Source of the DNA: Thermoleophilia bacterium
Lineage (GTDB): Bacteria; Actinomycetota; Thermoleophilia; Gaiellales; Gaiellaceae
NCBI GenBank assembly: GCA_016844515.1
Contig: JAERMP010000047.1
Location: 1 to 12,874 of the forward strand
Length of the DNA: 12,874 nt
Direction: 5' to 3'
Shown here one piece after another: positions 7,076 through 12,874 of the stretch; within the stretch, counting starts at the first letter, position 1, and each line of letters starts with the position of its first letter. The notes under the pieces are model-generated. The model was not told the origin of the DNA, did not search any database, and worked only from the letters and a program-made list of their open reading frames with translations. Made by a program: the position numbers and the translations under genes.

Positions 7076-7081
7076 AGTCTA
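7076..7081 (-). promoter_or_regulatory. Candidate -10 box of aroF
   Basis: TAGACT on the - strand ends 8 nt before the aroF ATG, so the transcript would carry only about 2-3 leader bases. It overlaps a TCTAGA palindrome in the 59-bp aroF/trpS divergent region. No convincing -35 is visible. Confidence 0.4.
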
Positions 7082-7110
7082 GATGTCGTCCGACGCCGCT
7101 CAGCGGGTCC

Positions 7111-7116
7111 AGGGAG
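7111..7116 (+). promoter_or_regulatory. Ribosome binding site that decides the trpS start
   Basis: AGGGAG followed by 10 nt and then GTG (7127) is the best Shine-Dalgarno-like site in the divergent region. It favours the GTG at 7127 over the in-frame GTG at 7073, which would add 18 residues with no family counterpart. Confidence 0.7.
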
Positions 7117-7126
7117 AATTGCCGAC

Positions 7127-8110
7127 GTGAAGATCTTCTCGGGAATCCAGCCGACCGGCGCGCCCCACATCGGCAATTACAGCGGCGGCTTCCGGCAGTA
7201 CGCATCCACGCAAGAGCAGGGAGACGCGTACTTCTGCATCGTCGACCTCCACGCGATAACCGTCGACCATGACCCGACCGAGCTACGGGACGGGACGCTG
7301 GACATCGCGGCGATGCTCTTCGCCACCGGCCTCGACCCTGAGCGTTCGACCGTTTTCGTCCAGAGCCACGTCACGGCACACGCCGAAGCCGCTTGGCTCC
7401 TCGGTGCTGTGACGCCGTACGGCCAGCTTGGCCGGATGACGCAGTTCAAAGAGAAAGGCGAGCTCCAGGCGCTCGTCTCATCTGCGCTGTTCGCGTATCC
7501 CGTGTTGATGGCCGGCGACATCCTTCTGTACCAAACTGACATCGTCCCGATCGGCGACGACCAACGTCAACATCTCGAGCTCTGCCGTGACATCGCGCAG
7601 CGCTTCAACGCCCGTTACAGCGAGACCTTTACGGTGCCCGAGGGTGTCTACCCAGAAGCGGGTGCACGCATCATGGATCTCCAGGAGCCGACAAAGAAGA
7701 TGTCGAAGTCGTTCGGCACCGAACAGGGGAAGGTGCTGATGCTCGACAACCCCGACTCCATCCGACGGAAGATCAAGCGCGCCGTGGCCGACTCCGGCCG
7801 CGAAGTTCGCCACGACGAATCGAAACCAGGCGTGTCGAACCTCATCGAGCTGATGACCGTGGCAACCGGCGAGACGATCGAAGAGGTCGAGGCGCGGTTC
7901 GACGGTCAGGGATACGGCATGTTCAAGGAGGCTGTTGGAGACGCGCTCGTCGCGCTCATCCTGCCCATCCAGACCCGATACGAAGAGCTTCGGTCGGACT
8001 CGAAAGAGCTCGCGCGCCTGCTCGATCTCGGAGCGGACAAGGCGCGCGAGGCGTCCGCGCCGACATTGGAAGCTATCTACGACCGCATGGGTTTCGCGGG
8101 TCGTCGCTGA
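7127..8110 (+). CDS. trpS: Tryptophanyl-tRNA synthetase
   Basis: TrpS charges tRNA-Trp with tryptophan, using ATP, in the cytosol. The 327-residue product is a normal-length class I synthetase. It begins [17 protein letters not shown], with the HIGH-equivalent HIGN at 14-17. It continues with [19 protein letters not shown] (128-146, tryptophan and adenylate pocket) and the KMSKS loop at 191-195 preceded by the usual EPTKK, and ends in the helical anticodon-binding part. The start is the GTG at 7127, with AGGGAG 10 nt upstream; homologues begin at exactly this point. It runs divergently from aroF and converges on rluB, with only 10 bp between their stop codons and no clear terminator there. 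It is transcribed alone and sits within a run of - strand genes. Confidence 0.97.
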   Translation: MKIFSGIQPTGAPHIGNYSGGFRQYASTQEQGDAYFCIVDLHAITVDHDPTELRDGTLDIAAMLFATGLDPERSTVFVQSHVTAHAEAAWLLGAVTPYGQLGRMTQFKEKGELQALVSSALFAYPVLMAGDILLYQTDIVPIGDDQRQHLELCRDIAQRFNARYSETFTVPEGVYPEAGARIMDLQEPTKKMSKSFGTEQGKVLMLDNPDSIRRKIKRAVADSGREVRHDESKPGVSNLIELMTVATGETIEEVEARFDGQGYGMFKEAVGDALVALILPIQTRYEELRSDSKELARLLDLGADKAREASAPTLEAIYDRMGFAGRR

Positions 8111-8120
8111 CGAAAACGGG

Positions 8121-8825
8121 CTAGAGCCCAGCCATTCGCTGGAGCTCGGCAATCTCGTCCGACGTGAGCTCTCGCCACTGCCCCGGCTCGAGCCCGATCA
8201 GGCGCAGTCCCGCGTAGCGTCGCCGGTGAAGGTGCTCCACCGGGAGGCCGACCGCAGCGCACATTCGTTTCACCTGGTGCTTGCGTCCCTCGTGAAGCGT
8301 CATCTCGATCCGGCTCACCCGCGTGCCACGCCGGATAATCCGAGCCTCCGCAGGCGCCGTTGGCCCGTCCTCGAGCTCGACACCGGACCGAAGCGCCGTG
8401 AGAGCATCGGGGGACGGCGAGCCGACGACGTCGACGTCGTACACCTTGGGAACTCCGAAGCTCGGATGCGCCAACCGGTGGGCGAGCTCGCCGTCGTTCG
8501 TCAACAGGAGGGCACCCGTCGTATCCGCGTCGAGCCGCCCGACCGGCATCACGCGCGTCGCGTGGGACACGAGCTCGACGACCGTCGGCCGCCCCTCCGG
8601 GTCGTCCGCAGTCGTGACGACGCCCGAAGGCTTGTTCAGGAGCACGTAGTGCAGGGGCTGCGGCTCCACGCGTTGCCCGTCTACTTCGACGACGTCGTCG
8701 GTACCAACGACTGAATTGAACTCGCCCGCCTCACCGTTCACGGTCACACGCCTTTCACGAATCAGCTCGTCCGCACGTCGTCGCGACGCGACTCCCGCAC
8801 GAGCGAGAAACGCGTTCAGCCGCAT
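8121..8825 (-). CDS. rluB: Pseudouridine synthase, RsuA/RluB family
   Basis: This enzyme isomerises a specific rRNA uridine to pseudouridine. The 234-residue product has an N-terminal S4 RNA-binding domain (about 3-50, MRLNAFLARAGVASRR) and a catalytic domain starting HYVLLNKPSG. It has the signature GRLDADTTGALLLTNDG (96-112, catalytic Asp99) and EGRKHQVKRM (179-188). In Gram-positive bacteria the member beside scpAB is usually RluB-type (23S rRNA). Sequence alone does not separate RluB from RsuA, RluE or RluF, so the symbol rests on context. The ATG at 8825 is fixed by the S4 domain start; a weak GGTGAA lies just upstream. A candidate -10 box lies within the palindrome it shares with the divergent M29 gene. 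The C-terminus ends shortly after the domain, with no tail. Confidence 0.93.
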   Translation of the reverse strand: MRLNAFLARAGVASRRRADELIRERRVTVNGEAGEFNSVVGTDDVVEVDGQRVEPQPLHYVLLNKPSGVVTTADDPEGRPTVVELVSHATRVMPVGRLDADTTGALLLTNDGELAHRLAHPSFGVPKVYDVDVVGSPSPDALTALRSGVELEDGPTAPAEARIIRRGTRVSRIEMTLHEGRKHQVKRMCAAVGLPVEHLHRRRYAGLRLIGLEPGQWRELTSDEIAELQRMAGL

Positions 8826-8838
8826 TTCACCATGTCGT

Positions 8839-8850
8839 CACACTAGTGTG
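8839..8850. promoter_or_regulatory. Palindromic divergent promoter between rluB and the M29 gene
   Basis: CACACTAGTGTG is a perfect 12-bp palindrome in a 30-bp divergent spacer. It holds TAGTGT on both strands. On the + strand TAGTGT (8844-8849) ends 6 nt before the ATG at 8856, the leaderless spacing. On the - strand TAGTGT (8845-8840) ends 14 nt before the rluB ATG. The two -10 boxes overlap, so the promoters would compete or share a regulator. No clear -35 is visible on either side. Confidence 0.5.
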
Positions 8851-8855
8851 CCCTC

Positions 8856-10058
8856 ATGAGCCGGATCGAGGAATGGACCGACAAGCTCGCTGAGCTTGCC
8901 GTCTTCGGAGCCAACGTCCAGCCGGGCCAACTCGTGGCCATAACGAGCTTCATCGGCAAGGAGGCACTCACGCGCAAGGTCGCAGGTGCCGCGTACCGAC
9001 GCGGGGCGAAGTACGTGGACGTCGTGTACTTCGACCAGTGGATCAAGCGGGAGCGGATCGCGCTGGCAGACGATGAATCGCTCGACTACATCCCGCCCTG
9101 GATGTCGCAGCGTCTGCTCTACCTCTCGGACGAGCACGCCGCGCGGATATCGCTCTCCGGCCCGCACGCGCCGCGTGCGCTCGAGGGACTCGACCCGGCG
9201 CGGGCCGGGCGCGACCTTCTCCCCTACCTGCCCGAGGTCGGCGAGGTCGTCAACCGCATGACCACGAGCTGGTGCATCGTCCCTGCTCCAACCCCTTCCT
9301 GGGCCGAGGTCGTGTACCCAGACCTCTCCCGCGAGGCGGCCTACGAGGCGCTCTGGGAAGCCGTGGCCCATATCTGCCGACTCGACGCGGACGATCCGGC
9401 CGAGGCATGGATGGAGCGGTGCGCGACGCTCAAGGCGAACGCCGACCGGCTCACCGAGCGACGATTCGACGCCATTCGGCTTCACGGCCCGGGGACCGAC
9501 CTCACCATCGGCCTCCTGCCGTCGGCCCACTGGGCCGCGGGAGACCTCGTCACGGTCGACGGACGTCGCCACTCTCCCAATCTCCCGACCGAGGAGGTCT
9601 TCACGACGCCGGATCCCGAACGCGTCGACGGTCACGTCACGGCGACGATGCCCCTCGAGCTCTCGGGGTCGGTGATCTCCGGCATCCGCGTCGAGTTCGA
9701 GGGTGGCCGCGCGGTCAAGATCGACGCCGACCAGGGCGCCGACGCGCTTCGCTCGGTCGCTTCCCGAGACGACGGCGCCAGGAGGCTTGGGGAGATCGCA
9801 CTCGTCGACAACCAGGGACGGATCGGGCCGCTCGAGACGGTCTTCCTGGACACGCTCATCGACGAGAACGCCGCAACGCATATCGCGCTTGGAGGCGGCT
9901 ACGACCACCCTGTCGAGGATCCCGCGGACAAAGCCCGGATCAACCAGAGCGAGATCCACGTCGACTTCATGATCGGGAGCCCGGAGCTCGCGATTGACGG
10001 CATCACGCTCGATGGAGAGCCGGTTCCGGTCCTGCGTCGGGGCGCCTGGCAGCTGTAG
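8856..10058 (+). CDS. M29 family metallo-aminopeptidase (AmpS/AmpT-like)
   Basis: The product is a thermophilic-type (M29) aminopeptidase, expected to remove N-terminal residues from peptides in the cytosol with two metal ions. Its 400 residues match the family's usual 400-415. The N-terminal half is the alpha/beta domain (GANVQPGQLVAI, 18-29). The C-terminal catalytic half shows NLPTEEVFTTPD (242-253), LGEIALVDNQ (311-320), FLDTLIDENAATHIALG (330-346) with following Tyr349, and INQSEIHVDFMIGS (362-375). The likely metal ligands and catalytic residues are Glu247, Glu313, His342, Tyr349, His368 and Asp370, all intact. There is no signal peptide. The ATG at 8856 has TAGTGT exactly 6 nt upstream, indicating a leaderless mRNA. 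It lies between scpB and rluB on the opposite strand and converges on scpB across 40 bp. Substrate preference is unknown. Confidence 0.93.
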   Translation: MSRIEEWTDKLAELAVFGANVQPGQLVAITSFIGKEALTRKVAGAAYRRGAKYVDVVYFDQWIKRERIALADDESLDYIPPWMSQRLLYLSDEHAARISLSGPHAPRALEGLDPARAGRDLLPYLPEVGEVVNRMTTSWCIVPAPTPSWAEVVYPDLSREAAYEALWEAVAHICRLDADDPAEAWMERCATLKANADRLTERRFDAIRLHGPGTDLTIGLLPSAHWAAGDLVTVDGRRHSPNLPTEEVFTTPDPERVDGHVTATMPLELSGSVISGIRVEFEGGRAVKIDADQGADALRSVASRDDGARRLGEIALVDNQGRIGPLETVFLDTLIDENAATHIALGGGYDHPVEDPADKARINQSEIHVDFMIGSPELAIDGITLDGEPVPVLRRGAWQL

Positions 10059-10098
10059 GGGTCGCGCTTCCCGCGGCCCGGGCAAGGTAAACCTCGCT

Positions 10099-10701
10099 CT
10101 ACGACGCGCGCGCTTCGGCGACCTCGAGCAGTCGCGAGCGAATCTCGCCGACATCGTCGCCGAGATCGTCGAGAGGCGGCAGTGAGCCCAGGCTCTCGAG
10201 CCCGAACACGCGCTCGAAGAGCGGCGACGTACGGTAACGAACCGCGCCACCCGGTCCACTCTCGCGCCCAGCTTCGGTGATCAAGCCACGCTCGACGAGG
10301 CTCGCGACGGCCGAGTCGGCCGCAACGCCACGAATCCGAGCGACCTCTGGTCGCGAGCACGGCCCGAGGTACGCGACGATGGCGAGGGTCTCGAGCGCCG
10401 CCTGAGACAGCCCCCGCTCGACCGGTCGCTCGAACAGGCGCGCACAGGCGTCGGCGGCCTCGCGGCTCGCGCGAAACGCGAAACCTCCCGCAACCCGCTC
10501 GAGAACGATGCCGCTTCGCCCTTCGCGGTAGCGCTCGAAGAGCAGCCCGAGAGCGGTCTCGACGCGCTCCGGATCGTCGCCAGCAGCGTCAGCGAGCTCG
10601 TCCGCGGACAAGGGTGCCGAAGCGACGACGAGCAGTGCCTCGACCGTCCGAGCGAGACGATCGACGGGATTCGCGGCGATCAGGCGGAGCGGGCTGTCCA
10701 T
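10099..10701 (-). CDS. scpB: Condensin-associated winged-helix protein ScpB
   Basis: ScpB dimers bind the kleisin ScpA in the bacterial SMC-ScpAB condensin, which compacts and helps separate chromosomes. The 200-residue product has two winged-helix parts. The first begins RTVEALLVVASAPLSADELA (18-37). The second is marked by LSQAALETLAIVAYLGP (98-114), RPEVARIRGVAADSAVASLV (117-136), ERGLITEAGR (137-146) and the C-terminal VFGLESLGSLPPL (165-177), all typical. The ATG at 10701 lies 22 nt inside the scpA coding end. It is preceded by AAAGGA at good spacing, so this start is reasonable and the two genes are translationally linked. The usual next gene, rluB, is displaced by the + strand M29 gene. 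Forty bases without a clear hairpin separate the two convergent stops. Confidence 0.95.
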   Translation of the reverse strand: MDSPLRLIAANPVDRLARTVEALLVVASAPLSADELADAAGDDPERVETALGLLFERYREGRSGIVLERVAGGFAFRASREAADACARLFERPVERGLSQAALETLAIVAYLGPCSRPEVARIRGVAADSAVASLVERGLITEAGRESGPGGAVRYRTSPLFERVFGLESLGSLPPLDDLGDDVGEIRSRLLEVAEARAS

Positions 10702-11366
10702 TCGAGGATCCTTTCGTCGTCGGAGCGGGAAACCCTTATCGGCGCGAACGGCTTCGCCTGACTCAGCGCGACGGCGTCGAAATCGAAGCGGCGGCGGCGC
10801 GTGAGGAGGGACCGAAAGCGCTCGAGGAACTGCGACACCGGCGGGAAACGCAGCGCCATGTGGCTGAGCGACACCGTGGGAGGCGGCACGGCCAGCGCGC
10901 GGATCGCCCCTGCCAGCGCTTGAGGATCCTGCGGTGCGAGCTTGCGCTCGAAGTGAGGCGCGAGCGGCGCCGGCCCCAGCCGGAAGAAGCGGTCGCCCTC
11001 GGCGGAGAGCTTCTGCACCAGCCAGACGGCCGCCTCCTTCATACGTCGATACTCGGCCAGGCGCCGAGCGAGCTCCTCCGCCGCCTCTTCGGGCTCGAGC
11101 TCACCGAGCTCGGCAGCCTCGTCCGGGAAGAGGGCGCGTGCCTTCAGCTCGAGCAACGCCGAGATCAGCACGAGGAACTCGCCACACACCTCGAGGTCGA
11201 GCTCGTCCCGCTCAGCCATGAGCTCGACGAACGAGAGGATGATGGCGGCGACGTCGATTTCGCGGGGCTCGAGCTCCTCCTTCAACAGAAGCGTCAGGAG
11301 CAGGTCGAACGGGCCTTCGAACGCGTCGAGGTCGAGGTCGAGCTCACGCACCGAGGTCACGGGCAC
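10680..11366 (-). CDS. scpA: Kleisin subunit ScpA of SMC condensin, C-terminus altered
   Basis: ScpA bridges the SMC heads and carries ScpB. The 228-residue product is on the short side for the family. The N-terminal SMC-neck-binding part has AFEGPFDLLLTLLLKEEL (15-32), EIDVAAI and LLELKARALFP (71-81). The middle is acidic and helical (ELEPEEAAEELARRLAEYRRMKEAA). The C-terminal winged helix begins normally (SQFLERFRSLLTRRRRFDFDAV) but then jumps to SQAKPFAPIRVS. The expected helix of the type VTFLALLELxKxG between these parts is missing. The SQAKPFAPI segment resembles the family's final QxxPFGxI strand, so an in-frame loss of roughly 25 residues fits. The GTG start at 11366 is supported by TAGCCT exactly 6 nt upstream. 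It overlaps scpB by 22 nt. Confidence 0.93.
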   Translation of the reverse strand: MPVTSVRELDLDLDAFEGPFDLLLTLLLKEELEPREIDVAAIILSFVELMAERDELDLEVCGEFLVLISALLELKARALFPDEAAELGELEPEEAAEELARRLAEYRRMKEAAVWLVQKLSAEGDRFFRLGPAPLAPHFERKLAPQDPQALAGAIRALAVPPPTVSLSHMALRFPPVSQFLERFRSLLTRRRRFDFDAVALSQAKPFAPIRVSRSDDERILEWTARSA

Positions 11367-11372
11367 GGGCGG

Positions 11373-11400
11373 AGGCTAGCCAGGGCGCCGGACGCGTCAT
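11373..11400 (-). promoter_or_regulatory. Candidate leaderless promoter of scpA
   Basis: On the - strand ATGACG (-35-like, 4 of 6 matches to TTGACA, at 11400-11395) is followed by 16 nt and TAGCCT (11378-11373). Six nt later comes the GTG of scpA. The same TAGCCT-N6-start layout precedes metK. It occupies the whole 37-bp gap after the anti-sigma gene. Confidence 0.6.
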
Positions 11401-11403
11401 CCG

Positions 11404-12138
11404 TCAGCGAAGCGCCTCGGCTAGTGCGAGCGCTTCGTCCGAGGTGAAGTCCCCTTCAAGCCGATACATGATCCCGTTGGCTTCCCAGACGAGGACACTC
11501 CGGGCAAGCCGCGCGCTCTCCTCGACCACAGTGCCGTGCTGGTCGACAAGCAGGACCAGGTGAGGCGAACCAGTGATGAGAAAGCCCCGCTCGCCGACGA
11601 CCGACACATTCTCGACGCGCGTTCCCGCAGCGACGAGCTTCTTGAGGATGAACGCCTCGTCAACCTCGAGCCCCGGCGTCTGAGCAACGAGCAGGCGTAC
11701 CCGCTGCGGCGTCCCGTACAGGAACCACACCGTGCCCCGCGAGCCGAGGTAGACACGATCAGGCGCGGCGTCGAGCTCACGGAGATCGAAACTGGTCGCG
11801 CGTCTTGCCTGCTCGAGCGTCACGCGGCGCCCGAGCACGAGATCCAGATCGAGCTCGGGCGGGGCGGGCGTTACCGCAGGCAGCTCCTCAACGAACTCGA
11901 TGCGCGCGCCGCCGATGTGCAAGACGCGAAGGAGCGCGGAACGTGCGTCCGGGATGGCGAGCGTCGCTGCCAGGGCGGCAAGGGCGGCCGCCGCGGCCAC
12001 GAGCACCCAGCGGCGACGTCGTGGTCTTCCCGTACGCCGAGACTCGAGTCGCGCAAGCACAGCCGGCACGACATCGGGCGCAGCGGGGATGGCCACCTGG
12101 CGGCCGAGCTGGATCAACGCCCTCTCGATCTCGCTCAC
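11404..12138 (-). CDS. Membrane anti-sigma-like protein, non-zinc type
   Basis: This is the probable partner of the upstream ECF sigma factor, inferred from gene order and topology. The 244-residue product has a short N-terminal cytoplasmic part (1-38), a basic stretch RTGRPRRRRW (35-44), one transmembrane helix (about 45-62, alanine/leucine rich) and an exterior domain of about 180 residues. The cytoplasmic part has no His or Cys, so it lacks the HxxxCxxC zinc motif of classical ZAS anti-sigma factors. The exterior part opens ARSALLRVLHIGGARIEF and closes WEANGIMYRLEGDFTSDEAL. From memory it resembles DUF4367-like domains found behind ECF sigma genes in Thermoleophilia. The GTG at 12138 overlaps the sigma stop as GTGA, with GGAG 8 nt upstream. 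What it senses is unknown. Confidence 0.7.
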   Translation of the reverse strand: MSEIERALIQLGRQVAIPAAPDVVPAVLARLESRRTGRPRRRRWVLVAAAAALAALAATLAIPDARSALLRVLHIGGARIEFVEELPAVTPAPPELDLDLVLGRRVTLEQARRATSFDLRELDAAPDRVYLGSRGTVWFLYGTPQRVRLLVAQTPGLEVDEAFILKKLVAAGTRVENVSVVGERGFLITGSPHLVLLVDQHGTVVEESARLARSVLVWEANGIMYRLEGDFTSDEALALAEALR

Positions 12139-12686
12139 GAGTCCATCTCCAGCCTCAGGCGATCGAGCGCTCGCGACGCGCGCGACTTGACGGTGCCGCG
12201 CCGCACGTCGAGCACGACGGCTGTCTCGGCCTCCGACAACTCGAGGAAGTACCGACAGGTGAGAACGTCGCGATCGTGCTCATCGAGCCGCTGAACTGCT
12301 GCGAGCAGCTCGGTCCGCTGCTCGTGCCCGAGTGCGGCACTCTCCGGAGACGAGACCGCGCCGTCGAGAGGTTGCTCCGCGGCCGCGCGCAGGCGAAGCG
12401 CGTCCACTCTCCCCGACGAGCGGCGGCGGTTGTGGGCCTCGTTGGCGACGATGCGAAGGAGCCACGGCTTGAACGGCGCGCCGCGGCGATAACGAGACAG
12501 CGCTGTCCACGCCTTGACGAATCCGGCCTGCGCGGCGTCCTCGGCGTCCGCGGCCGATCCCGTCAGGAGATAGGCGGTCCGGAAAGCGATGGTCTGGTAC
12601 ATGCGAACGAGCTCCTCGAAGGCGCGCTCGTCTCCGCGCCTGGCGCGCTCTGTGAGCACGACGTCGTCGGGCGGCCGGCCCTCCAC
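12135..12686 (-). CDS. ECF-type RNA polymerase sigma factor
   Basis: The 183-residue protein is a two-domain ECF (sigma-70 group 4) factor, which redirects RNA polymerase to stress or envelope genes. Region 2 spans about 22-88: AFEELVRMYQTIAFRTAYLL, then SAADAEDAAQAGFVKAW (core binding and -10 contact), then PFKPWLLRIVANEAHNRRR. Region 4 spans about 125-178: LLAAVQRLDEHDRDVLTCRYFLELS followed by the helix-turn-helix AETAVVLDVRRGTVKSRASRAL. There is no extra C-terminal domain. The GTG at 12686 is chosen because a TAGAAC box ends 6 nt upstream; no good ribosome binding site is seen. Other starts inside the first ten codons are possible. The stop overlaps the anti-sigma-like gene, a classic sigma/anti-sigma arrangement. 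Confidence 0.92.
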   Translation of the reverse strand: MEGRPPDDVVLTERARRGDERAFEELVRMYQTIAFRTAYLLTGSAADAEDAAQAGFVKAWTALSRYRRGAPFKPWLLRIVANEAHNRRRSSGRVDALRLRAAAEQPLDGAVSSPESAALGHEQRTELLAAVQRLDEHDRDVLTCRYFLELSEAETAVVLDVRRGTVKSRASRALDRLRLEMDS

Positions 12687-12692
12687 CGCCCT

Positions 12693-12722
12693 GTTCTACA
12701 CCGGACGGGTCGTGGAGGTTCC
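12693..12722 (-). promoter_or_regulatory. Candidate autoregulated ECF promoter
   Basis: On the - strand GGAACC (12722-12717) is followed by 18 nt and TAGAAC (12698-12693), then 6 nt and the sigma-gene GTG. GGAAC is the characteristic -35 element of many ECF sigma factors, and such genes often drive themselves. The -10 fits TANNNT except for its last base, so the -10 assignment is weaker than the -35. Confidence 0.5.
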
Positions 12723-12728
12723 GACCAA

Positions 12729-12874
12729 TCAGCGGCTGGCGGGCGTCAATCTCGATCGTCGCCGCAGCCCGAGCAGGGCCGCGGTACCGACGGCGAGCGC
12801 GCCGAGCAAGGCCGCGACGCCGATGACCGGGGTCGGGCGGGTTCCCGTATCCGCTGCAGCACGCCCGATGGTTA
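12729..12874 (-). CDS. C-terminal end of a membrane- or wall-anchored protein (partial)
   Basis: Only the last 47 codons and the TGA stop (12729-12731) are in the window. The frame is open to the edge. The visible end reads: a polar stretch with AADTGTRPTP, a hydrophobic helix of about 20 residues rich in Val, Ala, Gly and Leu, and a basic tail beginning LRRRSR and ending LTPASR. This order (short TG motif, hydrophobic helix, arginine cluster) is that of cell-surface anchors, and AADTG differs by one residue from the LAXTG signal of class E sortases. A plain C-terminal membrane anchor is equally possible. I cannot name the protein. It lies 42 bp upstream of the sigma gene on the same strand, with the candidate ECF promoter between them. 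Confidence 0.6.
   Translation of the reverse strand, partial: TIGRAAADTGTRPTPVIGVAALLGALAVGTAALLGLRRRSRLTPASR

Noticed and set aside
7073..7126. An 18-codon N-terminal extension of trpS from an earlier GTG
   Set aside because: TrpS homologues begin at the [10 protein letters not shown] block, and AGGGAG is correctly spaced for the GTG at 7127.
7068..7205. An N-terminal extension of aroF that could hold a regulatory domain
   Set aside because: The translation is low-complexity Arg/Ser/Gly sequence over the start of trpS and resembles neither a ferredoxin-like nor a chorismate mutase domain.
10059..10098. A possible bidirectional terminator between the M29 gene and scpB
   Set aside because: The 40 bp are G+C-rich but hold no stem of convincing length and no T run.
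8838..10259. A 473-codon open frame on the - strand, longer than the gene opposite it
   Set aside because: It lies antisense to the M29 aminopeptidase, whose metal-binding motifs are intact. Long antisense frames are expected at this G+C content, and the product has no motif.

Overview
The window is a compact, high-G+C stretch of bacterial chromosome. It looks like a free-living actinobacterium, probably of the Thermoleophilia (Gaiellales/Solirubrobacterales-like) lineage. That placement rests on protein character, gene order and repeated leaderless-type promoters, not on a search. Thirteen genes fill almost the whole window; two are cut by its edges. Only trpS and an M29 aminopeptidase gene lie on the + strand. 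The largest gene-free stretch is about 207 bp. I see no tRNA, rRNA, CRISPR array, transposase or prophage gene.

Right end (about 10,100-12,874, - strand): the last 47 codons of a membrane-anchored protein; an ECF sigma factor and its overlapping membrane anti-sigma-like partner; then scpA and scpB, the kleisin and winged-helix subunits of the SMC condensin. The sigma gene is preceded by a GGAACC box spaced like an ECF -35 element, which suggests autoregulation. ScpA seems to lack a block of its C-terminal winged-helix domain.

Middle (about 7,100-10,060): an M29 metallo-aminopeptidase (+), the pseudouridine synthase rluB/rsuA (-) and trpS (+). The two + strand genes break up what in many Gram-positive genomes is one scpA-scpB-rluB run.

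Left half (1-7,067, - strand): aroF, aroA, cmk, plsC, der, gpsA and metK. From aroA to gpsA every junction is a 4-nt stop/start overlap (ATGA or GTGA), so this is a tightly coupled operon. It joins aromatic amino acid synthesis, CMP phosphorylation, acyl transfer to lipid precursors, ribosome assembly and glycerol-3-phosphate supply. aroF and aroA are separated by a 207-bp block rich in inverted repeats. gpsA and metK are separated by two G+C hairpins, followed by what looks like metK's own promoter.

The most informative non-coding pattern is a TANNNT or near-TANNNT hexamer exactly 6 nt before the start codon of metK, scpA, the M29 gene and (with one mismatch) the sigma gene. This indicates leaderless transcripts and supports those starts. 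I found no clear undescribed multi-gene system. The best leads are the structured aroF-aroA spacer, the altered ScpA C-terminus, the SKWD motif in Der and the sigma/anti-sigma pair with its promoter.
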